The notes beneath the pieces were generated by a model. It had not been told where the DNA came from. It did no database searches and was given only the letters and a program-made list of their open reading frames with translations. A program made the position numbers and the translations under genes. From positions 1,224,817 through 1,288,816 of the forward strand of contig JAKOGI010000026.1 in the NCBI GenBank assembly GCA_029747015.1: a stretch of DNA of 64,000 bases, given 5' to 3'. The stretch comes from Carnegiea gigantea. Lineage: Eukaryota; Streptophyta; Magnoliopsida; Caryophyllales; Cactaceae. Every line of letters begins with the position of its first letter. Positions within the stretch are counted from its first letter, which is position 1. Below are positions 22,472 to 34,826 of the stretch, piece by piece.

Positions 22472-22532
<61 letters not shown>

Positions 22533-22923
22533 GATTTCTAGAACGTACAAAAATGGACTTACAATGATACGATCATGGTCTAGGTTAAACCTTATCTAAT
22601 ATGGAGAGGGGTGAGTGGGGCTTCAAACCTTTAAAAAAATAGTGTCAAAGTAATAAAAGAGGGGAAGTAGAGGAGAGACAATGGAGAGAAGAGAAAGAAA
22701 ATTCTCAAATATAATAGCTTATAGTTGGACAGACTTTGATTTAAAGGTATGCAATCATAATTGTTTAGGAAAAGTCAAGTAATTGTAATTGCATAAATTG
22801 AGGTAAATGTGATTACAATGCAATCTTGATTACATTCTTTAATGGTAACCAAATATAGTAATGGAATCACCATTACTATTTTGATTGCATTACTACTTCG
22901 ATTACATAGAACCAAACAAGCCA
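22089..22923. mobile_element. PIF/Harbinger-like MITE in the AK6 UTR intron
   Basis: Flanked by taa on both sides (22086-22088 and 22924-22926), the usual target of this superfamily. Ends read tgtagcgtttggtt and, on the other strand, tggcttgtttggtt (10 of 14 match). Both inner sides are rich in gtaat/attac motifs. It carries a compound microsatellite. No transposase is present. The terminal match is modest, so the call is tentative. Confidence 0.5.
22445..22529. repeat. Compound microsatellite (GAT)n(GAC)n(GA)28
   Basis: Five GAT-type units and four GAC-type units run directly into 28 uninterrupted GA units (22474-22529). It lies inside the predicted first intron of the AK6 gene and is likely to vary in length. 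Confidence 0.95.
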
Positions 22924-23109
22924 TAAAGGTTTTATCTAGCTTTTTGTTCTTTTTTCTGGGTTTGAGTTTTTATAAGCACTAATGATGTACTTGGAGGTCA
23001 AGTGCTGAAAGTTGAAAACTTGCTTGTAAATGATGGCTTATAGCCTATGGGTTATATCTTAAATTGAAATTTTAATATCCAGGGAACTAGAGGATATAGC
23101 AAGTAAATC

Positions 23110-25250
<2,141 letters not shown>

Positions 25251-25470
25251 GAGCAGGTTGCGACCTGCCAGCCTCCATTCTGCATCAGTTTTGAATTCCC
25301 TTTGTATTTCATTTTTTTAATGTTTGTCCAATACTATAACTTTCCTTCGAAATTGTAAGATCTGATGGTGCTTGCGGCTGTGAAGTGTACGAAATGGAAT
25401 AAAGTATGCGTTCTTCAGCTGTATTGATACAGAAGGATGGTAATGTGGTACATTTGTGACTCGTGCTGAA
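25251..25470 (+). other. AK6 3' UTR
   Basis: AT-rich 3' flank with tttgtatttcatttttttaa and a canonical AATAAA at 25398-25403. It is closely repeated after the pseudogene copy at 28648-28870, so the duplicated block extends beyond the stop codon. Confidence 0.6.
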
Positions 25471-26317
25471 ATATTTGTTGCTTGTAGTTATTACCTGCAA
25501 CTTATAACCTAGAAGGCCTCTCCTTATTTGCAACAATAAGTCTTGGGTGAGAGAGCCGGTGGGAGTCACAACAAGTCTTGGGTCACACTGCCTCACACAA
25601 CATAATCACAACACCACAATCCACGTTGCCAACAATTTTCCAAAGTCTTGATGGTGCTCTCAGGAGTATATATTCTTGTAAGCTTCGTAAGTAATGACAT
25701 TAAAACTACCTGTACGATATATACGTAGAAAAAAATATATATACATAGCAAGTGTTAGCATACATTTCCAAGTGTATGATATACGTTGTCACAATATTGA
25801 AGGCCTATAGTATGCAATATGTGCCTGACCTGCATACAAAAACCATCAAATCATCGCTCTTCTTTGTATTCCCAGGTACCAAGCTGGATACAATAATCAC
25901 AAGACTTAGTGTGGAGGCAAATTGTTATGTATAAATTCGCACACCCTCTTAAGTTCTAGGTAATTTGTTAACGAATTCGAAGTTTATGAATGCAGAATTT
26001 GGAATGACGAACCCATGCACTCATCTTAAGCTTGTGAATAACAAATCAAGAAATGATTTACAATCTTTAACATTAATCTGATTGATAAACATAAACTTGT
26101 ATATTATAGATCATGAACTTATAGAATGATTAACTTGCATGCTTCCTATGGATAATGAATCAAATATCTACCCTATTAGCTGCTAACTTTGCATACAATG
26201 GTTGCGCGGAAGATGCGGGGGCCTCAGAATGTACGGTGCAGATATGTAGAGCAACGGAGGGCTCTGGAGCCTGGAGGCATTATAGTCCTCAGGGATGCAG
26301 GCTTCTTTGATATTTGG
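25471..26317. other. Spacer between the AK6 copies, no gene seen
   Basis: AT-rich sequence with short at-rich repeats (25715-25745) and no supported gene. Confidence 0.5.
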
Positions 26318-26478
26318 ACCCATGTCATTAGGGAATGATGAATCGGTGCTAGTTGTGTAATTTAAGTAACCCTTTTTTGGGGGCCAGGGATGTGTGCTTT
26401 ATATAAATATTGTATTATCACAAAAATAATCACATATAAATATTCTATTATCACACACACAATCACCGAACTAAGCCT
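26318..26478 (-). repeat. LTR-like repeat, copy X
   Basis: The minus strand (ttaggcttagttcggtgatt, later tataaagcacac and caccgat) matches the plus-strand sequence at 38941-39085 over about 140 bp with indels, including a TATA-like tataaagcacac. It may be the end of an LTR or a small non-autonomous retroelement. Copy X has an internal duplication of about 30 bp. Confidence 0.55.
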
Positions 26479-26489
26479 AAAAGAGGCCT

Positions 26490-26950
26490 AGCCTTTATTT
26501 TTTTTTTTTGAAATGGTAAGTGATACAACGATTAAATATGTCTTCTCATATTAATGTCCTTAATGAGGATGGAAAGAAATGAGATACAAGGAATAGAGAA
26601 CCACAACATCGAAAAAGAAATAAAAAGGTCTGGCCAACCAATCTACTGCTGAATTTTCTTCTCTAAAAATATGTTGCATGAATACTTGAATGCAAGAGCT
26701 AAGGTAGATTTTTGTGTTTTCAACTAGAGTTTGAATCTCTCAAGGAATCTAAACTTCACCCTTTAAGACTTCGATAAGCACCTAATTATCACCTTCAAGA
26801 ACAAACAAATGATATCCTGCCTGGACTGATGCACGTACATCATTTCACATTGCTATTTCTTATGCTACTAAAGCTAAGGTTGCTCCAAAACTAGTAGTCC
26901 CGGCTCGAAGAAATCTTCATCCCAACCTCTGAAGTTTACTGTACTGAATG
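26490..26950 (-). pseudogene. 5'-truncated L1-type LINE, RNase H fragment
   Basis: The minus-strand frames give a decayed C-terminal RNase H domain (VIEGDN, then IQTLVENTKIYLSS, FREENSAVDWLA), matching plant LINEs (EGDN, then REANxxADWLA). The run of T at about 26500-26511 marks the poly-A end. Stops occur in every frame. Confidence 0.72.
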
Positions 26951-26969
26951 CAACTAGTACCTTGAGCTT

Positions 26970-28870
26970 TTGTAATTGATGTAAATAAAGCTGAGGGGAT
27001 CAGGATCAGGATCAGGATCAGGATGACAATAACCCTAGTACGCTGCTTGTTCTCGTGTGATGGACTGCCTACGTTGATCGAAAACACATGTTATGCAGTT
27101 TAGGATCCCAAAACAGATTCCTCATTCCAGCATGGTTAGGTTCTGAAGATGTTTAAGGGGCCTTCAATTGTTGAATAGTGAAAAGCATCAATGGAGCAAC
27201 ATCGCTTGAATAGTGGATATGTCCCGTATTTCATTCTCAAATGTCAGTGGGAGCTATGGTTGGTTCCTGATCCAACGAAAATGTCGAGTTACATGTTCTG
27301 TAATTATTTAAGATCACTGTCGTGACGAATGGAGCTGGTTCATGGAAATTAATTTGGCCAGTGGGATAGTTTGAAGTGGAAAACTCTTTAGATTTATATT
27401 ATACATACAATCGTTTCCTCTTTTATTATTAGACGAGATTAAGATATCATTTCACTGACGTATGGGTCTGGCAGTAGGGGGTGTTCATGGTTTGGGTATC
27501 CAAACCAAGGAGATTTTGGTTCGAGTAGCCTAAATTTCGAGTTGGCAAGGCAGCGAACTGTGTCCGAATCAAAGGAGATTTTGTTGTATCCATAATATAA
27601 TTATTTCTACATATGCTATAAAACGTTGTCATATTGATCCAAGTTGCGCTTGAAATTATTACACAATACAGCAATATCACCCGATGTATTATCACCATTC
27701 ACATTTCAATTAGTACACACTTTCATAAGGCATAAGCTCGTTAACATCACATTCATGCCCAACGCATTCAAATAAAACAATGTAAAGAAGTCAAAGTACT
27801 TGTCTTCTTTGGGTCTAGAAATATTTGATTTACAAAGTCTTTAGGGAAGAGATAATATAACAAAGTTTCGAAAAAGTTAAAGGCAATGTTTCGGATTTTC
27901 GGGTACCCAAATTTTCAAAAGGCTCGAACTGTACCCGAAATAATAACCCAAAAAAAAATATTGGTTCGGATATCCAAACAAAAAATTTTCAAATATTATG
28001 GTTCGGGTACCCGAGATTTTGGGTCGGGTAGCTGGTTTTCCGTTTAGATTATTGGCTACGGATGTTCTTGAACGACCCTTTCTAGCAGCAAGGTAGAATT
28101 CCAAAAAATGACCGCTGCTGGGGGTAAAAATAGTGAATGGAGAGGAAAAGCTCCCAATGAAGCAATTTTGGTTGCCTTTGCACTTAAGCTAGGACAGAGC
28201 AAGATTTTCCCCGTATTTGCTGTTCTTTTGTTATGCATTGCCAAATTGATGCACGGATGAGCTTGACGATATGATGGAATAGGCCGGCGTAACGGTTGAC
28301 CATCATGGCTGTGAGTTATTTCCTGAGAGGTGGAGTAAAACCCATCACCTGTAAAACCTCCTAATGTCTTTTCATCGTTTTTGTTCACAGTATCTAATTG
28401 TAATTCCGTACAGAGATTAGTTCTAATCCCGTATAGAGGCCACACAGGATCAAAGCTCTCGAACAACATCGACTGTGAAATCTTTCAAATGTTCCTCGAG
28501 GAGGCTAAAGAAAGTAATCTCGAAAACATAGTGGTCCATATGAAGAGCGACTCCGTTGATGACATCACCAGGAATCTGGCAGACTTGATGGACTGGGTTT
28601 CAAGCTGGAGCCACCGTGCAAGTCAGAACGACTATATGAGCCATTAAGAGCGTGGGTGACATGTGAGCCTTCATTCTTCTGCATTAGTTTTGTTTCCCTT
28701 TTGTATTTCCATTTATTTTGTGTTTGTCCAATACTATAATTTTCCTTTAAAATTGTAAGATCTGATTATGCTTGTGCTTGTGCTTGTGTAGTGCATCAGG
28801 TAGAACGAAGTGTGTGTCCTTAGGTCTAATTGATGCATAACATAAGGTTGGTAATGTGAAACATTTGTGA
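26970..28870 (+). pseudogene. Partial duplicate of the AK6 gene, decayed
   Basis: Matches AK6 from within its large intron (about 23980) past the 3' UTR, without coding exon 1. The exon 2 counterpart (28251-28333) has a stop at DDMME*AG, and its last 60 or so bases, including the donor, are deleted. The join lies at gaggtgg, a sequence resembling the exon end. The exon 3 counterpart (28437-28647) is open for its full length (GSKLSNNIDCEIFQMFLEEA) and ends at the same place. A 606-bp hAT element sits in the intron part. Without exon 1 no kinase can be made. Confidence 0.88.
27475..28080. mobile_element. Non-autonomous hAT element, 606 bp
   Basis: Absent from the corresponding place of the first AK6 copy (about 24455). 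Flanked by tctggcag (27467-27474) and tctagcag (28081-28088), an 8-bp duplication with one transition. Starts tagggggtgttcatgg; the other end on the opposite strand reads aaagggtcgttcaag. Subterminal parts repeat gggta-cccgaa type motifs (gtttgggtatccaaacc, ggttcgggtacccgag). No transposase. Confidence 0.78.
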
Positions 28871-29120
28871 CCCCAACATATCATTAGTCCTCCAACAAAT
28901 TATACTCCTAATTTGAAATCATCCAGCAACCATCAAACTATAATCCAAAGAACCAAGATTAACACAGTAACTCTAGGAAAAACTGACACTTTCAAATTCC
29001 AAATTGTCACAACACCCCAAGCAGAAAAACACTAAGAAACAAGATCGACAAGACAAAAAGACACCAAAAAACAAGGCAAATATAAATCTTCAAATTGAAC
29101 AAATATAATTAATTCATTCA

Positions 29121-32100
29121 CAGGGGTGGATTTATGATCAAGGTAGGGGTGTCCATGCACACCCATAACCCCCCAAAAAAAAACTCTAATAAGCTTATTT
29201 AGGGCCTGTAAAAATATTATAAGTGGACACTTCTAAAAACGTCCAAAAAAATTTTAGATCTGACCTTGGCTGACTTAATGGACCGCTTGAAGCATTGGAC
29301 GTAGCCCATTCCCAGGCTTCATTAAAAAAAAAAAATTACTTGCTCGTGTGACGGACCCTCAACTCTTAATTCTCAAACTCTCAGTGCCCCTGCCTTTCGC
29401 GTGCCTTCCACCCTTCTTGACACTCGCCTCCATGCAACACTTCAACAGCCCAGTCCCGCCGACGACAACATTGTCGGACGGCATGCCACCGCCTGCTGAG
29501 CCTAACCATCAACTAGTCGGCAGTCCGCCACCGAGCAGCAGGTTAGTTGGGTTAGATTTAGGCCGATTAGTTAGTTAGGGTTTCGATTTTCATCATTTCA
29601 TAATTTTAATTACTTCTAATTGTTTGTTCTCAAATTATGTTCTGTAGATAGCAATTAATTAGCAAATTGTTCAATGCCAAGCATCTACTAGGACTCATCA
29701 ATCATTTAGGTTTGTTTTTATTTGTTCTTTCCAAAATTTCCTATTTTTTGGTTAATTTTTCGCGCCGAAGTTCAATTTGAATGTTTGATTCTGGTCTTGG
29801 TGGACAAATTAGATTATGCAATTAAGTTTGAATACAAATTTGTGCAGATTTGTAATTGTTGATTGTTTGATGAACATCCTTAGAATTCATGTGCAATTGT
29901 CAATTGTTAATTATTATTTGCTAATCAATTAGTGGAAGTTGTTTTGAGTTAACTATTCCATTGATGAATTCATGCCCATAATTTAAATGGAAAGTGAAGC
30001 ATGAAAATATGGATGGTTTCATGATAATATTAGCTCTTAAGTAAACTAATATGTTGCTTCTTGCTTGATTTTCTATCAATTAATCAATTGTTGGGTAGCT
30101 TCATTGCTTGTTTGTCATGGTCTCAACTCTTCATGTGAACTAATATGCTGCTTGTTTTAACTAAGTGAACTTAATTTCTAAGTTTCATATTCTTTTTTTT
30201 TTTTCAGTTTTACATGGATCGATCCGATTTCATTTTAAGATATTTGCAAAGGAAACAACCTGAAAAAGGTGGAAAAAATAATGCAAGTGGTAGTGTACGT
30301 AGTTGGTTCTAATATTAACGAGTGTTAGAGAGATGGGGGAAATGAGTGTGAATATAATATTTATAGCAATAATTGAGGTAATGGATCAAGTGGAGGTCAA
30401 TTTTCTAGAGGAAGTGAGTTTGATTTGAGTACTCTTCTAATGGATCATGGGTTGAGAAAAATGATTTCAGAGTATCCTCACGATCTACAAGATGAAATAA
30501 AAAGATATTACACAGCTAATGGGCTGATCCAGCTTCATACTCATAAGTTTCCACAAAAACTAATTCGAAGAAGGTTGCATCATTTTAATCCTTCTTGGTT
30601 TGAAAAGTATGAAACTTGGTTAGAATACAACACACATAAATATGCTGCCTTTTATTTATATTGCTACTTGTTTGCTAGTGTTATAGAAAATCCAAGTGAA
30701 GACTTTATTCGGATGGGATTCTCAACTTGGAATAAACTCGACTCATTCGATAATCATGTTGCCGACTTTAATAGTGTTCACAACAAAGCTTTGAGAGATT
30801 ATGAAAACTCAAGGAAGCCAAGATAATCCATTGAAGTTGCTTTAGATAAACATCATGAAGAAACTAGAAAGAAATATCGACTTCATTTGCTTATATTTCT
30901 TGCTTAAGACACTTGTTGCATCAAGGTTTACCTTTTCGTGGTCTTGATGAATATGAAGAATCAGAAAATAGAGGGAACTTTCTCAAACTTGTGAAGTTTG
31001 CTGCAAATCTGAACGAACTCATAGCCAGTGTTGTGTTAGATAATGCTCCCAAAAGTGAGAAATTAGTGTCACATTTTATCCACAAAGATATTGTGCATGC
31101 TACTGGTAAAGAAACACTAAATGCCATCATGGAGAATCTAAAGATGATGTCTTAAGTTTATTAGTTGATAAGCCTGGAGATGTATCTCATAAAGAGCAAA
31201 TGGGTGTCATTCTTCGTTTTGTGAATAAAATGGGAATCGTTAAGGAATGGTTTGTTGGTGTGTTACATGTTCAAGACACTTCTTCTTTATCTTTGGAAGT
31301 TGGAATTGACTCTTTGTTGGCATAACATAGTTTGAGTTTGTCAAGGGTGCATTCTCAAGGTTATGATGGGGCAAGCAATATGCAAGGTAAATTCAATGGG
31401 CTTAAGACATTGATCTTGAATGAGAATAAAACGTGCCTACTTGATTCATTATTTTTCTCATCAACTCAAACTTACATTTTTAGCTCCTACAAGGGATAAT
31501 AATTATGCTGGAGATCTTTTTGATAAAATTGGTAAACTTTTAAATGTTGTCGGTCTTGCAAACGTGTTCTTTTGCATAAGAAACAAGCTAAAAGGGTTAA
31601 GGAGGCGCTAAAAAATGATGGAAAATTGGGTGCAGGTTAAATCAACAACTTGCTCCTATAAGGGCTGGTGATACATGTTAGGGATCTCACTCCAAATCAC
31701 TATTGAATGTGAGTCTATTGTTTGATTTTATAGTGGATGGACTTGAGCTTACCGAACTTGAAGGGGAGACCTCAACTATAAAGAATAATGCTACTTCGCG
31801 AATAGCGTATTTGATTCCTTCAATTTTGCTTTCACTCTTCAATTACTATTGAACATTTTGGGCATCACACATGATCTTTCACAAGATTTGCAGAAAAAGG
31901 ATCAAAATAATGCAAATGCCATGAAACTTTTCCAAGTCAGTAGTAAGTAATTGGAATCGATGAGAACAGATAGGTGGGACTCTATTATGGATAAAACACG
32001 TGCTTTTATGTGAGATATAAGATTTCTATTCCAAACATGGATGATAAATGGGTCATTCTAGGGAGGCCATGACGTAATGTCGGGGAGCGTACTCATGAAT

Positions 32101-32772
32101 TTTATTACCGGGTGGAAGTGTTCTACACAATTGTGGATCTACATCTTGAAGAGCTTAGACATCGCTTCAGTGAGACTAAAGTCGAGCTTGTTGCTTGTGT
32201 GGCTTACGTAAGTCCATGTGATCAATTTAGCGCTTTTGACCAATTTAAGCTGGTCAGATTAGCGCAATTTATCCCATTGATTTTTCTGATTTTGAGATTA
32301 CAACACTTGAGCATCAACTTGCTAATTATGTTCTTAATGTGCAATATGATGAAGCTTTTCAGGATTTGAAAGGGCTTGGTGATTTTTGTAGAGTAATGGT
32401 GGAGACAAAGAAAGACATTACCTACCCATTAGTGTTTATGCTACTGAAGTTGGCATTGATGCTGCCGGTATCTATAGCAATCACGGAAAGAGCTTTTTCG
32501 GCAATGAAAATCGTAAAAAATATACTTCGAAATCGAATGTGTGATTCATTTTTGAATGATTGCTAGGTTTGTTATATAGAAATATATATTTGACTCAGTA
32601 TCTAATGATTCTATTAAGTATCGATTCCAAAAAATAAAAAAACGCACAGGATAGTTGTAATAGTACATTATTGTAATATTTCATGTATTGTTTAAACTTT
32701 ATTTTATGGTACATGTGGTGATGAATGTTCTCACGTGAAAACCTCTAATTCGAAACCCTAGATCTGTCACTG
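29121..32772 (+). mobile_element. hAT-A: hAT transposon with decayed transposase
   Basis: Left end caggggtggattta, right end on the opposite strand cagtgacagatcta, an imperfect inverted repeat. Flanks ttcattca and ttcaccta match at 5 of 8 bases, compatible with an old 8-bp duplication. It carries the transposase relic at 30214-32566. The left 150 bp resemble the left end of hAT-B at 40388 (ggtgtccatg.acaccc, then an A-run and tctaat.agct), so the two belong to one family. Confidence 0.78.
30214..32566 (+). pseudogene. hAT transposase (TTF zinc finger, DUF4371, dimerisation domain), broken
   Basis: Begins MDRSDFILRYLQRKQPEKGG at 30214, right after a pyrimidine-rich acceptor (ttttcag). Broken frames follow: a TTF-type domain (30425-30826; FEKYETWLEYNTHKYAAF, CYLFAS), the DUF4371 region (30913-31155; LPFRGLDEYEESENRGNF), poorly conserved middle parts (31180-32330), and the C-terminal dimerisation domain (32339-32566; YPLVFMLLKLALMLPVS, ERAFSAMKIVKN, LRNRMCDSFLND). 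This is the family annotated in plants as zinc finger MYM-type protein 1-like. Many stops and frame changes. The protein would cut and join element ends. Confidence 0.87.
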
Positions 32773-32791
32773 TTCACCTAACCAAGGATCC

Positions 32792-33330
32792 TTAATGAAG
32801 AAAAGCATAAAGGGCGGTGAAAACGTACACCAAAGGAGTAGTAGAAATGAGAACAACCAGTGCAAGATTAGCATGAACAACATACTTACTCCCACAACTC
32901 AACAGCCCAAGCCAAATCTCAATAACATTCATCATAGAAAGCATAAAAAATAAGCACCCCATCACACTCCCAATAGCAAAGCCAAGCATCCCAATTCGAA
33001 AAACCTTCCTATTTGTATGAGCCCTAAAAGCTTCATTGGCATTTTTGTTGTTTAAGATGTTGATTGCGAGCTTCAAACCCTGAGAAAAACAACTTCAGAT
33101 ACTAGAAGTTTCTTGGCCATTTCAATGGCAGTGTCTCACGCAGAGCAGTTCTCCAGGGTACGCTGCCCTGGTGTACTAAGAGAAAGATCCACAAAAATGG
33201 CGATTGTGAAGAGGGAGTTCACATTAACCAAGCCTTCCAGGGTGATGAAGTGAACGCTGGTGGTAGTGGTGGCATCACCGTAAGAGGTGGTGGTGCGGAT
33301 CTCATCTGGGTAGTACTCAGATATGCAATT
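32792..33330 (-). pseudogene. MEE60-like small membrane protein, pseudogene
   Basis: Minus-strand order: SVHFITLEGLVNVNSLFTIA and TPGQRTLENCSA, a stop (TGA), AKKLLVSEVVF, a deletion of about 35 bp with a frame shift, then an open C-terminal part of 94 residues (33076-32792) containing KLAINILNNKNANEAFRAHT, GMLGFAIGSVMGCLF and LVYVFTALYAFLH. At least two hydrophobic segments remain in the C-terminal part. I recognise this as the plant family that includes Arabidopsis maternal effect embryo arrest 60, of unknown molecular function. The 5' end is also out of frame. No intron is apparent. Confidence 0.7.
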
Positions 33331-33400
33331 ACAGATGAGAAAGAATGTGGGTTAGCATTGCAATCTGAAGAACAAGTGTAAACATAGAAGGTTGGGGGCA

Positions 33401-33424
33401 GAGAGAGAGAGAGAGAGAGAGAGA
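33401..33424. repeat. (GA)12 microsatellite
   Basis: Uninterrupted GA units just upstream of the MEE60-like relic. Confidence 0.9.
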
Positions 33425-33429
33425 GGATA

Positions 33430-33855
33430 CTCATCCATGATGGATTAGGGATTGAGGAAGAGTGTGTGGAAATGAGTTTTTGCTTGAAATGTTTTGCTTT
33501 TGGAGGCATAGGAATGTGGCAATTTTTGATTGATTAATAAGGGATTGAGAGAAAGAAAGGGTAGAAGCTTTAGCAAAGTGATGGCGCAGGTGAGCTTTTC
33601 GTTGGGGAAGCAAACAATGGTCACCAATTTATCCTCCCATTTGTGAGCAATCATCATTTAAATTTGGAGGTTCTTGTCCAAATCTTCCTTTTTTTGTATT
33701 TTTTCAAAAACTTATCAAACATTAAAAAAAAGGAGCGCAAATGATCTAATAGATTCTTTCTTTTGAAAACAAAATAAATAGAATTTAACCCCTTGCCAAA
33801 ACAAGAGATATCAAAGGTTAAGATTAGTTAATGAGGATAGTTAAGGGTTGTTGGT
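33430..33855. other. No gene seen
   Basis: AT-rich sequence on the 5' side of the MEE60-like relic; short open frames on the minus strand show no family resemblance. Confidence 0.5.
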
Positions 33856-33859
33856 GGAA

Positions 33860-34200
33860 AAGATGAGGATGATTCAATGAATATATGACCACACGAGATT
33901 GGATAGGATTGGGAACAATTAGAAACAAAGTTAAAGTGACACCACAATAGACGATAAGATGAGAGAAATTAGATTTAGATGGTTTGGTCATGTTAAGAGG
34001 AGGAGTGTAGATGCACCAGTGAGAAGATGTGATGTGATTGACCTTCAGAATAGGAAAATGACAGCGTAAAAAAAATCTGAAACGAGGTGATTAAGTATCA
34101 TTTGAAATCTTTGCAGTTAATAGTGGACGTGGATCGGGATAGGAGTCTGTAGAGGTCGAAGATTAAGATTGTGGACCGTAGGTAGCTATCTTCTTGGCAT
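33860..34200 (+). pseudogene. RTE-type LINE, C-terminal fragment
   Basis: The frames give DKMREIRFRWFGHVKRRSVD, then APVRRCDVIDL, EVIKYHLKSLQL and VDRDRS, in order. This is the C-terminal part of plant RTE LINE proteins (consensus LRWFGHVxRR, then APVRR and DLKxL). Stops and shifts occur. The upstream part is missing, as expected for a 5'-truncated insertion. It is a different LINE clade from the other LINEs of the window. Confidence 0.8.
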
Positions 34201-34826
34201 TCATTTAGCTGCTGAATGATATGAGTAATGTTGAGTGTGGTATTACCTATTTCTTTCTAACTTGCCTTTGCAGTATTCTGTATGTTAGTAATGCCCTCTA
34301 CTCAACAGATGTTTAAGGTATGGTACCTAACTCTCCTATAATGTTTTTATACTTTTATGTTGTTTTAAGTATGTCTTTTATTTAACTTTTTGCCTATCTA
34401 AACTTAAGTTAAATTATAATTATAAACTTATATTTGTCTCTTGGAATCAACTTCTCTGAGGGTAGAGATGCCTAAAGAAGTAAGGATGTCTATATTTGGA
34501 TCTCCCCAAATCTTTTAAGTATGTCTTTTATTTAACTTTATATTTTAAGCTTTTAAGCCTCTAGATGTTATGGCTATCTTGAATTATTTGTTATATAACA
34601 TAAAATATATCCAGCTGCTCTGATGTGCACCTAACCTGATATTAACCCTAATCCTAAATTGAATTCTACTCGATCCAAAATTGGCTCAACCCAACTGAAA
34701 CCAACACGAAGTATCTCTAGAAGAAGTAGACCCAAATCGAAATTCAACCCAAGTTAAATCCATACTCGACTTGAACATGGACATGAAATTGATCTGATCC
34801 TGAACTCCCTCACACTCACCTAGAGC
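34201..34826. other. AT-rich spacer
   Basis: Contains a direct duplication of ttttaagtatgtcttttatt (about 34362 and 34515) and no gene. Confidence 0.5.
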
